19,545 nucleotides of DNA from the NCBI GenBank assembly GCA_038260095.1, contig JBBSOC010000043.1, positions 1 through 19,545 on the forward strand, written 5' to 3'. The first letter of the stretch is position 1, and each line of letters starts with the position of its first letter. The notes below the pieces were generated by a model that had not been told where the DNA came from, searched no databases, and saw nothing but the letters and a program-made list of their open reading frames with translations. Shown one piece after another: positions 7,335-14,279 of this stretch. This stretch comes from QHCE01 sp038260095. GTDB lineage: Bacteria > Actinomycetota > Actinomycetes > Mycobacteriales > QHCE01. The position numbers and the translations under genes are program-made.

Positions 7335-7370
7335 TTTATACAGCCTAGATTGAAATTTAGGAAGGCCTAA
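7335..7370 (-). promoter_or_regulatory. Promoter with metalloregulator-like palindrome before the Nramp stub
   Basis: TATAAA (minus strand, 7335-7340) is a good -10. The -35 region lies under TTAGG-AAGG-CCTAA at 7357-7370, a 5-bp inverted repeat whose half-sites resemble the TTAGG/CCTAA ends of DtxR-class operators, though with shorter spacing. A further CCTAG is at 7344-7348. Its position over the -35 fits repression, plausibly by the nearby MntR. No binding data are implied. Confidence 0.45.
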
Positions 7371-7643
7371 TTCTAGTTGTTTCGTCGAACTCGCCAGAGT
7401 TTGGTGAAAGCGCGGGCCGCCTCCACCCGTTTGCAGACGCTCGAGGCGCCGGACCGACAAGAACCTTCAACTAGGCCGCGGAATCCTGAAGCTGGCCCGA
7501 GCCGCAAAGTAGGGATGATGTAGGTGGCCATCGGCAGGATGCCGTAGCTGAGGCCGGTGTCTGTCCCTTTCGGGCCCGCTGTTGTGGGGTCTCGGACTGG
7601 CAAAAACCAACGAAGTTCGGCGTAACCTCCTCAGGTAAAGCTG
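7371..7643. other. Intergenic stretch, no assignable gene
   Basis: The longest minus-strand frame contains TDTGLSYGILPMATYIIPTL, which looks like part of a real protein, but it lacks a supported start and family features. It may be debris of another gene. No repeat or RNA gene was recognised. Confidence 0.35.
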
Positions 7644-8111
7644 TTACCGTCGGGCTTGTTCGATCACTGTTTGAAGGGCGTTCTTCAGCTGTTCGGCGCC
7701 CGGTTCGCTCAGCACGGCCAAGAACCGCCGCTCGCACTCGTCGACGACGCCCGCGCCGCTCTGCAACACGTCGCGCCCCTTCTCGGTGAGGCCGACGGTG
7801 TTCTTCCGGCGATCAGCGGGATGGGGGTGACGCTCGACCCAACCCTTTGTTTCCAGCTGGTCGATCAGCGCGACCATGGTCGTCCGGTCGACCCCGAGAA
7901 GCTCTGCCACGTCTCTTTGCGAGCGCCCGTATTGCTCGTGCAAGCAGTTCAGCGCCGCCCACTCGTGCGGGCTGATGCCGATCGGCTCAAGCTCAGCCGA
8001 CGTCAGGTCCAGGTATCGCAGGGCCGCATGCTTGAGCAGATACCCCAGCCGGGGGGACGTACCACTTTCGGATGGTCGCATTGGTGGCGTCGGCTGGTCG
8101 TGGATGGGCAC
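7644..8111 (-). CDS. MarR-family transcriptional regulator
   Basis: The product is 155 residues from the GTG at 8111, the normal MarR length. A dimerisation helix (LGYLLKHAALRYLDL) leads into the winged helix: GRSQRDVAELLGVDRTTMVALIDQLETKGWV, the wing signature HPHPADRRKNTVGLTEKG at about residues 96-114, and two C-terminal helices. The DRR motif in the wing is typical and contacts DNA. It is transcribed divergently from an SDR gene, with a perfect palindrome between the two that overlaps this gene's start region. The classic arrangement is that it represses itself and the SDR gene, released by a small, often phenolic or electrophilic, ligand. The ligand is unknown. A second possible start is an ATG at about 8081. 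Confidence 0.88.
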   Translation of the reverse strand: MPIHDQPTPPMRPSESGTSPRLGYLLKHAALRYLDLTSAELEPIGISPHEWAALNCLHEQYGRSQRDVAELLGVDRTTMVALIDQLETKGWVERHPHPADRRKNTVGLTEKGRDVLQSGAGVVDECERRFLAVLSEPGAEQLKNALQTVIEQARR

Positions 8112-8116
8112 ATCCT

Positions 8117-8134
8117 AATCATATATCTATGATT
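8117..8134. promoter_or_regulatory. Palindromic operator candidate between marR and SDR genes
   Basis: AATCATA-TATC-TATGATT is a perfect 7-bp inverted repeat with a 4-nt centre, the size of a MarR dimer site. It is AT-rich within a GC-rich region and begins 6 bp upstream of the marR start. A second, shorter inverted repeat, GCTGA-CGA-TCAGC, is at 8144-8156. Autoregulation is inferred from the layout. Confidence 0.6.
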
Positions 8135-8234
8135 GTCAGAATCGCTGACGATCAGCTACTATGACGAGCGCGGCCGATGGTCGACATCGCGTCGTGCAGC
8201 TGTTCCCGACTCTCGTTTCTGTAGAGGTGTGTTT

Positions 8235-8945
8235 ATGTCCAAGTCGATCGCTGTATTCGGCGCCGGTCCGGGCCTCGGCCAAGCCGTCGCTCGCCGTTAC
8301 GCGCAAGACGGCTACGACGTGGTGCTCGTCGCTCGGCACCGGCAACCTCTCGAAGTGTTCGCCCAGGAGCTGAACAGCGTCGGCGCGACCGCGCACGTCA
8401 TCACCGCCAACCTGGCCGACACCGATGCCGTTCCCGCACTGACCGCGCAGATTCGCGCCACGGTCGGTGATCTGGATGCACTCTACTACGCGCCCACACC
8501 AGAAGGCGGGTTCGTATCCGCGGCGGACCTCACCCCGCGGCGCGTGCAGGATTTTATGCCGCTCGCCGTCTATTCGCTGCTCGCCCTCGTGCAGGAGTTC
8601 CTGCCGCACATGATCGAGCAGGGCTCGGGCGCGATCCTGACCGCACAGGGCGCCAGCGCAGTGCAGGGCCTGCCGAACCTGAGCGGGCCCGGTCCGGCGC
8701 ATGCCGCCCAGCGCAACTACCTGCAGTCGCTTCACGTTGAAGTGGCCGACAAAGGTGTCTACGTCGGCATGCTCTACATCGGCGCAATCATCGAAAACAG
8801 CGCCTTCCACACCCAGACCGAGGAATCAGAGGGCGCTGGCACCGGAAGGCGCTGGGGGCCCACCGTCAACCCCGCCCATCTCGCCGACCTGCTCTGGAAT
8901 ATGCACAACGCCAAGGGCGAGGCGGAAGCCAAATACCCGGCGTAG
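8235..8945 (+). CDS. Atypical SDR-family NAD(P)-binding protein
   Basis: The product is 236 residues from the ATG at 8235, with AGAGG 7 nt upstream; this start puts the Rossmann strand at the very N-terminus. The dinucleotide motif GAGPGLG is at residues 9-15, and ARH at 33-35 suggests NADPH preference. The overall fold pattern is that of short-chain dehydrogenases. The catalytic YxxxK, however, is missing: aligning RNYLQSL with the usual post-motif helix puts Pro152 and His156 where Tyr and Lys belong. Such members occur beside MarR-type regulators in other actinobacteria, so this is probably a family trait and not decay. It may bind cofactor as a sensor or use different chemistry. Divergent from marR, it is probably controlled by it. 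Confidence 0.85.
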   Translation: MSKSIAVFGAGPGLGQAVARRYAQDGYDVVLVARHRQPLEVFAQELNSVGATAHVITANLADTDAVPALTAQIRATVGDLDALYYAPTPEGGFVSAADLTPRRVQDFMPLAVYSLLALVQEFLPHMIEQGSGAILTAQGASAVQGLPNLSGPGPAHAAQRNYLQSLHVEVADKGVYVGMLYIGAIIENSAFHTQTEESEGAGTGRRWGPTVNPAHLADLLWNMHNAKGEAEAKYPA

Positions 8946-9003
8946 GCATCGTCGACCGGGCCGGGACCTGCTGATTAGCGGGCGATATCACCAAAACCAC
9001 AGC

Positions 9004-9181
9004 CAGGGCATCTGGGTACGCACGCTCGCCGACCCGATCCCGATCAACACCGCCGACGAAGGCATGGCCCGAGTCGCATTCCTACTGCTGGCCCTTTTCG
9101 CGGAGATGGAACGTACCTTCACCGCCGAACGCGCCGCGCATGCGCGCCGTGGCCGAGGCCTCCGGCCGGCGTATCGGGCGC
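9004..9181 (+). pseudogene. Serine recombinase (Tn3-type resolvase) fragment, frameshifted
   Basis: The frame reads GIWVRTLADPIPINTADEGM and goes on to LLLALFAEMERTFTAERAAHA, the well-known distal part of the resolvase catalytic domain and long E helix. The continuation ARAVAEASGRRIGR is in the next frame from about 9140. Loss of one GC pair from a GCGCGC tract at the junction would explain the shift. The N-terminal catalytic serine region and the C-terminal helix-turn-helix are both absent. With the transposase remnant that follows on the opposite strand, this marks a decayed Tn3-family transposon. Confidence 0.8.
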
Positions 9182-9285
9182 GGATGTGGCCCGGAATCGA
9201 GCCGATCCCCATTGAGGAATACAAGCAGACCGGCCGCCAATGGACCTACCGATGACCCGGGCGACCCGGCGAGACCTGCGAGCTC

Positions 9286-9576
9286 TCAACCTGCGACCCG
9301 TTCACGGGACAGGTCCAGGCGGGTGTCCATGTCGAGCCGGAACCGGCCGTAAGGGTTGATGTTGGACCAGAACAACGGCGACATCGCCCGGCGCTCGATG
9401 TCGCCGACCAGATCGTGAAACTCGGGATCCTCCAAAACCAACAACACGCTGAACCCGAGCCGCGTCGCCCCCGACTTGTTCTTCACCAAATGCCAGTAGT
9501 TGCCGACCAGCGTCCACGACCCGATCAGATCCTCGGTCGACCATTCCTGGCGCACGAACCGAAATCGTAAGGCCAA
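9286..9576 (-). pseudogene. Tn3-family transposase with a large internal deletion
   Basis: A continuous 96-codon frame joins two ends of a protein normally near 1,000 residues. Residues 1 to about 46 (RFRFVRQEWSTEDLIGSWTL, then KNKSGATRLGFSVLL) match the N-terminal DUF4158 region of actinobacterial Tn3-family transposases. From about residue 47 (VLEDPEFHDLVGDIERRAMS, then PLFWSNINPYGRFRLDMD) it matches the extreme C-terminus, corresponding to the SPLxxxHINxxGxY ending of the family. The whole DDE catalytic core is gone, yet the frame was kept across the junction. It cannot transpose. Identification comes from recognising both ends. Confidence 0.75.
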
Positions 9577-9657
9577 TTAGCAGTTACCGGCGCCTTCTAC
9601 TTTGCGGCTCAGGCCAGCTTCAGGATTCCGGGGCCAACTAAATCCGCTAAATCCGGG

Positions 9658-9702
9658 TTGCGCGGGGAGCGTTCTCGTCGGGACGTGCTATAACCGTCCA
9701 TA
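9658..9702 (+). promoter_or_regulatory. Extended -10 promoter for a leaderless parA transcript
   Basis: TGC-TATAAC, with the hexamer at 9689-9694, is an extended -10 element. Exactly 7 nt separate it from the parA ATG at 9702, so the predicted transcript starts at the start codon. No purine-rich ribosome binding site precedes the ATG, which agrees. No good -35 at normal spacing was found; TTGCGC at 9658 is too far upstream. Confidence 0.6.
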
Positions 9703-10646
9703 TGTCAACGTTTCTCGAGCCCATGGAGGCGTCCGAGGAATATGACGATGAGCCTATTCCGCCGGCGCTGGAACAGACCGCGCTCGATTTGGCTGCGCTC
9801 GGCATAGTCTCGGCCAAACGCAGTGACAGCCGACGCGCCAGTGCTCAGGTCAAACCCAAGCCGCTCGACCAACATGGTCCAGCAAGAGTGCTGGCGCTGT
9901 GCAATCAAAAAGGCGGTGTAGGTAAGACCACAAGCACGATCAACCTGGGCGCCGATCTCGCGGAATGCGGGCGTCGAGTGCTGTTGGTGGACTTCGATCC
10001 GCAAGGGGCGCTTGCGGTAGGCCTTGGCATTAATCCTTACGAGCTCGACTGCACCATTTACAACCTGCTCATGCAAAAGGATATTGGCGTCGCCGAAACG
10101 TTGGTAAAAACCAGCGTTGACGGCCTAGATCTCCTGCCTAGCAATATCGATCTGTCTGCCGCAGAAGTCCAGCTGGTTAATGAAGTCGCTCGCGAACAAT
10201 CATTGCTGCGCTCGCTGCGACCTGTACTTGGCGAATATGACTATGTCCTGATTGACTGCCAGCCCTCTCTCGGGCTGCTTACAGTGAACGCACTCACTGC
10301 CGCGCACGGAGTCATCGTGCCGTTGGAGTGTGAGTTCTTCAGCCTGCGTGGGCTGGCAATGTTGATTGACACCGTCGAAAAGGTGAAGGACCGACTCAAC
10401 CCGGACCTCGAGCTTGAAGGAATTTTGGCCACGATGTATGACGCCCGAACCACACATTGTCGCCAAGTACTGGGGCGAGTAGTGGAAGCATTTGGCGATA
10501 AGGTTTACGAAACCGTGATCACCCGAACAGTGAAATTCCCTGAAACCACCGTAGCGGGGCAGCCCATCACCACCTGGGCACCAGGCTCTGGAGGTGCCAA
10601 GGCATATCGGGCGCTTGCCCGAGAGGTGATCCACCAGAACTCTTAG
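9702..10646 (+). CDS. ParA-like chromosome partition ATPase (Rv1708-like)
   Basis: The product is 314 residues. After an acidic, poorly conserved N-terminal extension of about 60 residues comes the deviant Walker A KGGVGKTT at 70-77. It is followed by VDFDPQGALAVGLG (A'), VLIDCQPSLGLLTVNAL (Walker B) and the C-terminal ParA core (VIVPLECEFFSLRG, TVKFPETTVAGQPI). This P-loop ATPase family forms ATP-dependent dimers that bind DNA or position cargo. Its place directly upstream of scpA and scpB, as in Rv1708, distinguishes it from the oriC-linked parA beside parB; no parB is present here. A role in chromosome organisation is likely but not shown by sequence. It appears to be first in the operon, under a leaderless promoter. 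Confidence 0.92.
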   Translation: MSTFLEPMEASEEYDDEPIPPALEQTALDLAALGIVSAKRSDSRRASAQVKPKPLDQHGPARVLALCNQKGGVGKTTSTINLGADLAECGRRVLLVDFDPQGALAVGLGINPYELDCTIYNLLMQKDIGVAETLVKTSVDGLDLLPSNIDLSAAEVQLVNEVAREQSLLRSLRPVLGEYDYVLIDCQPSLGLLTVNALTAAHGVIVPLECEFFSLRGLAMLIDTVEKVKDRLNPDLELEGILATMYDARTTHCRQVLGRVVEAFGDKVYETVITRTVKFPETTVAGQPITTWAPGSGGAKAYRALAREVIHQNS

Positions 10647-10656
10647 GCGGTAGATC

Positions 10657-11322
10657 ATGCTCTGGGCTTTAGCTCAACCTGTCTCTTTTCTCGGCCTACT
10701 GGCCGCTTTTTGTGCTGCGCTGCTACTGCGGCGAGGCGTGCACTATCTGTGCTGTGCCGCTACTGCGCCGGGGAAGTTTGGTGGCACGCAGCGAACTACC
10801 GCATTTGATGTGCGCCGCGACGTTGACCCCTATGGTGTGGTCGCGGCCCTCATCGGTGGCACGGGCTGGGGGAGCGCGGCTCAGGCATACGTGCGTGGCC
10901 GAATCCTCGCATTGTTAGCGGCTCCGCTTGTGGTCATCGCCGCATCACAGCTGGTGTTCGCGCTGTACACGCTGCGAGGTTTCAACTCGGTATCTTTGTG
11001 GCTGCTGTATCCCTCAGACGTATTGCGCGGCATGGCTGGAGAGCCGGCCCAGCAATTTGTATTATCGCTCGCAGTCGGCTTACTGGCGTTCGGTGTGGTG
11101 GCGTTACTTCCGTTGCCTCCGCTAGATGGCTGGACGTTGTTGACCCGGGTAGCTGCCACCGGCAGTCGCGGCTGGCAGCAGACGCGCTACTGGCTAGAAG
11201 ACCGCAACATTGGAGCACTAATTTTGCTGGTCTCTGTGCTGTTCCCGTTGTTTTCCGGCCGGCCACTGCTGCTCTATTTACTAGACGTTTTACTCACGCC
11301 GGTCTTACACGCATGGGGATAA
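10657..11322 (+). CDS. Membrane protein of the site-2 protease (M50) family, zinc motif degenerate
   Basis: The product is 221 residues with about five membrane segments, starting 10 nt after parA. The segment DVRRDVDPYGVVAALIGGTG, followed by WG, matches the DPfG...GWG pattern of bacterial site-2 proteases, and LPLPPLDGW at about 152-159 matches their (N/L)DG motif, where the aspartate is a zinc ligand. The first helix, where HExxH should stand, reads RRGVH (25-29): the first histidine and the catalytic glutamate are replaced by arginines and only the last histidine remains. It should therefore not be an active metalloprotease and may act as a scaffold or pseudoprotease. Its place between parA and scpA suggests a membrane partner for the partition/condensation proteins; this is inference. 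Confidence 0.75.
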   Translation: MLWALAQPVSFLGLLAAFCAALLLRRGVHYLCCAATAPGKFGGTQRTTAFDVRRDVDPYGVVAALIGGTGWGSAAQAYVRGRILALLAAPLVVIAASQLVFALYTLRGFNSVSLWLLYPSDVLRGMAGEPAQQFVLSLAVGLLAFGVVALLPLPPLDGWTLLTRVAATGSRGWQQTRYWLEDRNIGALILLVSVLFPLFSGRPLLLYLLDVLLTPVLHAWG

Positions 11323-11370
11323 GCACGCAGCGTGCACTAGTTTTCAGCTCTGCTGCGCTACCGTCAGCGG

Positions 11371-12168
11371 GTGATTGTGGATACACCACCTCAAGATGAG
11401 GTAACCGAGCTGGTTAACGTCGGTTTCACAGTTCGGTTGGATAACTTCGAAGGTCCGTTCGATCTCCTGCTGCAGCTGATCAATAAGCGCCAGCTCGACG
11501 TTACTGAGCTGGCGTTGCACACAGTTACCGACGATTTCATCGCACACCTGTCCTCCTGTGGTGACGATTGGAACTTGGATCAGGCCACGGAGTTCCTTGT
11601 GGTAGCGGCAACTCTGCTCGACCTCAAGGCGGCAAGGCTCCTACCGAGCGCCGACGTGGAAAACGAAGATGATCTCGAGCTGCTCGAAGCGCGAGATTTG
11701 TTGTTCGCCAGGTTGTTGCAGTATCGGGCCTACAAGCAGGCTGCTGTGTACGTGGCGGAGCGTTTCGCTATCTACGGGCGTTGCTACCCACGCGAAGTGT
11801 CACTGGAGCCACAGTTTGCTGAGCTCATGCCTGAGGTGCTGCTAGGTATCGGCCTTGACCAGTTTGCAAGGTTGGCCGCAAATGCGCTGGCGATCAAGCC
11901 AGTTCCTACGGTAGGAACCGGACATCTACATGCGGCTACGGTGAGTGTTGCCGAGCAGACAGTGCTGTTGCGAGAACGCTTAACGTCGTTGCGAGCGGCC
12001 ACCTTTCGCGCGCTGTGTGGCGATTGCGTAAGCACGCTGGAAGTGGTTGCCCGATTCCTAGCGCTGTTGGATTTATATCGGGACGGAGAGATCGGCTTTG
12101 ATCAAATGCAGCCCTTGGGCGAGCTACATGTGCGTTGGGTTAAGAGCCCCAAGGAGGTTGAATCATGA
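11371..12168 (+). CDS. scpA: Segregation and condensation protein A
   Basis: The product is 265 residues from the GTG at 11371. The N-terminal signature VRLDNFEGPFDLLLQLINKR, followed by LDVTELALHTVTDDF, is diagnostic of ScpA, the kleisin of the bacterial SMC complex. This region contacts the SMC neck. The C-terminal winged helix (VVARFLALLDLYRDGEIGFD) binds the SMC head. The middle linker is acidic (ENEDDLELLEARDLL). Length is normal. The stop overlaps the scpB start as ATGA, indicating translational coupling in keeping with the ScpA-ScpB2 complex. The ribosome binding site is weak; GTG at 11377 is an alternative start. Confidence 0.95.
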   Translation: MIVDTPPQDEVTELVNVGFTVRLDNFEGPFDLLLQLINKRQLDVTELALHTVTDDFIAHLSSCGDDWNLDQATEFLVVAATLLDLKAARLLPSADVENEDDLELLEARDLLFARLLQYRAYKQAAVYVAERFAIYGRCYPREVSLEPQFAELMPEVLLGIGLDQFARLAANALAIKPVPTVGTGHLHAATVSVAEQTVLLRERLTSLRAATFRALCGDCVSTLEVVARFLALLDLYRDGEIGFDQMQPLGELHVRWVKSPKEVES

Positions 12169-12779
12169 GTGGGGACGACATGAATGCACAGGAAACGTTA
12201 TTGACTGCGCCGACGCGGTCAGAGGACGTAGCGGAGATGCCCCTAGCCCCCATCTTGGAGGCTCTTCTACTCGTAGTCGACGAACCGGTTACCGATGTTG
12301 TGTTGGCGCAGATCACAGAATGTCCCCAGACACACGTGGTGGAGGCTCTGACCGACCTTGCGCGGCAATACACTGAACAAGGGCGCGGCTTCCAACTCCG
12401 TAAAACCGCAAATGGCTGGCGGTTTTACACCCGCCTGGAGTACGCACCGTATGTAGAGCGGTTCATCTCCGACGGTCAGCACACTCGGCTCACTCAAGCG
12501 GCGTTGGAGACGCTCGCGGTTGTCGCGTATCGCCAGCCCGTGAGTCGCTCCAAAGTCTCTGGCATTCGTGGCGTCAATTGTGACGGTGTGATGCGGACAC
12601 TCGTCACCCGTGGGTTGGTCGTCGAATGCGGTATTGAGCCTAGTTCAGGTGCACACTTATACCGAACCACCGAACTGGTTCTGGAGAAACTGGGTATCGA
12701 TAGTATCGATGAGCTTCCGCCTATCGCACCGCTATTACCAGATATGGACGCATTGGATGACGTCATTGATCGAGCATGA
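12165..12779 (+). CDS. scpB: Segregation and condensation protein B
   Basis: The product is 204 residues. The start ATG at 12165 overlaps the scpA stop and is preceded by AAGGAGG at 12151-12157, the best ribosome binding site in the operon. The protein has two winged helices: PLAPILEALLLVVDEPVTDV near residue 30, and TQAALETLAVVAYRQPVSRS followed by KVSGIRGVNCDGVMRTLVTRG, which is the ScpB signature. The acidic C-terminus LPDMDALDDVIDRA is typical of actinobacteria. ScpB dimers stabilise ScpA and modulate SMC ATPase activity in chromosome condensation. The 3' end overlaps the following rluB by 23 bp if ATG 12757 is the rluB start. Confidence 0.95.
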   Translation: MSGDDMNAQETLLTAPTRSEDVAEMPLAPILEALLLVVDEPVTDVVLAQITECPQTHVVEALTDLARQYTEQGRGFQLRKTANGWRFYTRLEYAPYVERFISDGQHTRLTQAALETLAVVAYRQPVSRSKVSGIRGVNCDGVMRTLVTRGLVVECGIEPSSGAHLYRTTELVLEKLGIDSIDELPPIAPLLPDMDALDDVIDRA

Positions 12780-13506
12780 TCCCACAGGGGTGCGCCTGCA
12801 GAAAGTTCTCGCAGGCGCGGGTGTGGCCTCCCGTCGTACCTGTGAGGAGCTGATAGCGGCGGGACGGGTGCGGGTCAATGGCGATGTTATATCTCAGCTC
12901 GGCATGCGGATAAACCCGTCTAACATTATCGTTCACGTTGACGGGGTGCGGGTAATCCTAGACGAGAAGCTCAGTTATTACGCCCTCCACAAACCGCCGG
13001 GCGTGGTGACGGCAATGTCGGATGACCGGGGCCGGTCAACCATTGCCGAATACATCACTGAACTGGACGAACGTGTATATCATGTAGGTCGGCTAGACGT
13101 TGATACCGAGGGTCTGCTGCTACTGACCAACGATGGCGATCTCGCGCATCGGCTCATCCATCCTTCCTATGGTGTGAACAAGACCTACTTAGCTGAGGTG
13201 CAGGGTGAGATCAGTTCGCGCGTAATTAAGCGTGTACTTGAGGGTGTTGAACTAGAGGATGGACCGCTGCAAGTACACGAGTTCCGGCTCGTAAGCTCAT
13301 TCGGATCCCGGTGCATCGTCGAGTTGGTGATACACGAAGGACGCAAGCGGATCGTTCGACGGTTGATGGATCAGCTAGGCCACCCGGTGCAGCGACTCGT
13401 GCGTACTCGGTTCGGTCCGGTGCGGCTAGACGGCTTAGCTCTGGGGGAGCGCCGCCCCCTCACCGCAAACGAGGCCGGCTTGCTGTACCAAGCGGTGGAC
13501 CTGTGA
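12757..13506 (+). CDS. rluB: 23S rRNA pseudouridine synthase, RluB/RsuA family
   Basis: The product is 249 residues. An S4 RNA-binding domain (RLQKVLAGAGVASRRTCEEL, then RVRVNGD) occupies about residues 12-60. The catalytic RsuA/RluB motif GRLDVDTEGLLLLTNDGDL follows, with nucleophile Asp114. HEGRKRIVRRLMDQLGHPV and LVRTRFGPVRL complete the family pattern. By family it isomerises a uridine in the peptidyl-transferase region of 23S rRNA. The start is either ATG 12757, inside the scpB end, or GTG 12790, immediately before RLQKVL; I chose the ATG because it keeps translational coupling. It ends at TGA overlapping a GTG that probably starts cmk. Confidence 0.92.
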   Translation: MTSLIEHDPTGVRLQKVLAGAGVASRRTCEELIAAGRVRVNGDVISQLGMRINPSNIIVHVDGVRVILDEKLSYYALHKPPGVVTAMSDDRGRSTIAEYITELDERVYHVGRLDVDTEGLLLLTNDGDLAHRLIHPSYGVNKTYLAEVQGEISSRVIKRVLEGVELEDGPLQVHEFRLVSSFGSRCIVELVIHEGRKRIVRRLMDQLGHPVQRLVRTRFGPVRLDGLALGERRPLTANEAGLLYQAVDL

Positions 13507-14279
13507 CACTAGTGCACATGCGTGCAGTAGCGAATAATGTTGATGTGGCATCTATGACGGCATCGCGTGGTGATGAGGTAGGTGTGATCGCCATAGATGG
13601 ACCGTCTGGTTCTGGTAAGTCCACCGTCTCCCGGGGCCTGGCGATCAGGCTAGGCGTGCCTTATCTGAATACGGGTGCGATGTATCGTGCAGCAACCTGG
13701 GCAGTGTTGCGCGCAAAGGTGAATCCAACCGATGCCGTTGAGGTGGGTAGGGCCGTGGCGGCAGCAGAGCTCGAGGTAGGCATTGATCCTGCCGCGCCCA
13801 GCTGTGAAGTAGATGGCTTGGATGTGCGTGCTCCAATTCGCGGCCCCGAAGTAACAGCGGTGGTAAGCGCGGTGGCCGCGGTACCTATGGTTCGCCAGCA
13901 GCTCGTGTCTGCGCAGCGCCAGATTATTGCGGCAGCACTTCGGGGGGAGACGGAGTTCAGTCAGCGCGGCATCGTGGTTGAAGGCCGCGACATAGCCACC
14001 GTGGTGGCTCCTGACGCTGTATTAAAGGTGTACCTGACTGCCTCGGTCGCGGCTCGTGCGAGTCGGCGCCGTAGCGATGCCGCAGGTGCGGCAACACCGC
14101 AGCTTGCTGATGTGCAGCACGATCTGCAACGCAGGGACACACTGGACTCGACCCGCGCTACCGATCCGTTGCGCCAAGCGACGGACGCAACATTGCTTGA
14201 CACGACGACGCTTTCCGTTGACGAGGTCGTTGATCGACTGGTCGAGCTGCATGCGGCCGCGGTGGCGGCGTTGCGCTGA
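13503..14279 (+). CDS. cmk: Cytidylate kinase
   Basis: The product is 258 residues from GTG 13503, which overlaps the rluB stop as GTGA. The P-loop GPSGSGKST is at residues 33-41 after IAID. The family markers YLNTGAMYRA, RGIVVEGRDIATVVAPDA and VYLTASVAARASRR (nucleotide and CMP-binding and lid regions) are in order. It phosphorylates CMP and dCMP with ATP in pyrimidine nucleotide recycling. Because most family members start close to the P-loop, ATG 13518 or ATG 13554 are also possible and would trim 5 or 17 residues. The stop overlaps the der ATG (TGATG). Confidence 0.95.
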   Translation: MTLVHMRAVANNVDVASMTASRGDEVGVIAIDGPSGSGKSTVSRGLAIRLGVPYLNTGAMYRAATWAVLRAKVNPTDAVEVGRAVAAAELEVGIDPAAPSCEVDGLDVRAPIRGPEVTAVVSAVAAVPMVRQQLVSAQRQIIAAALRGETEFSQRGIVVEGRDIATVVAPDAVLKVYLTASVAARASRRRSDAAGAATPQLADVQHDLQRRDTLDSTRATDPLRQATDATLLDTTTLSVDEVVDRLVELHAAAVAALR

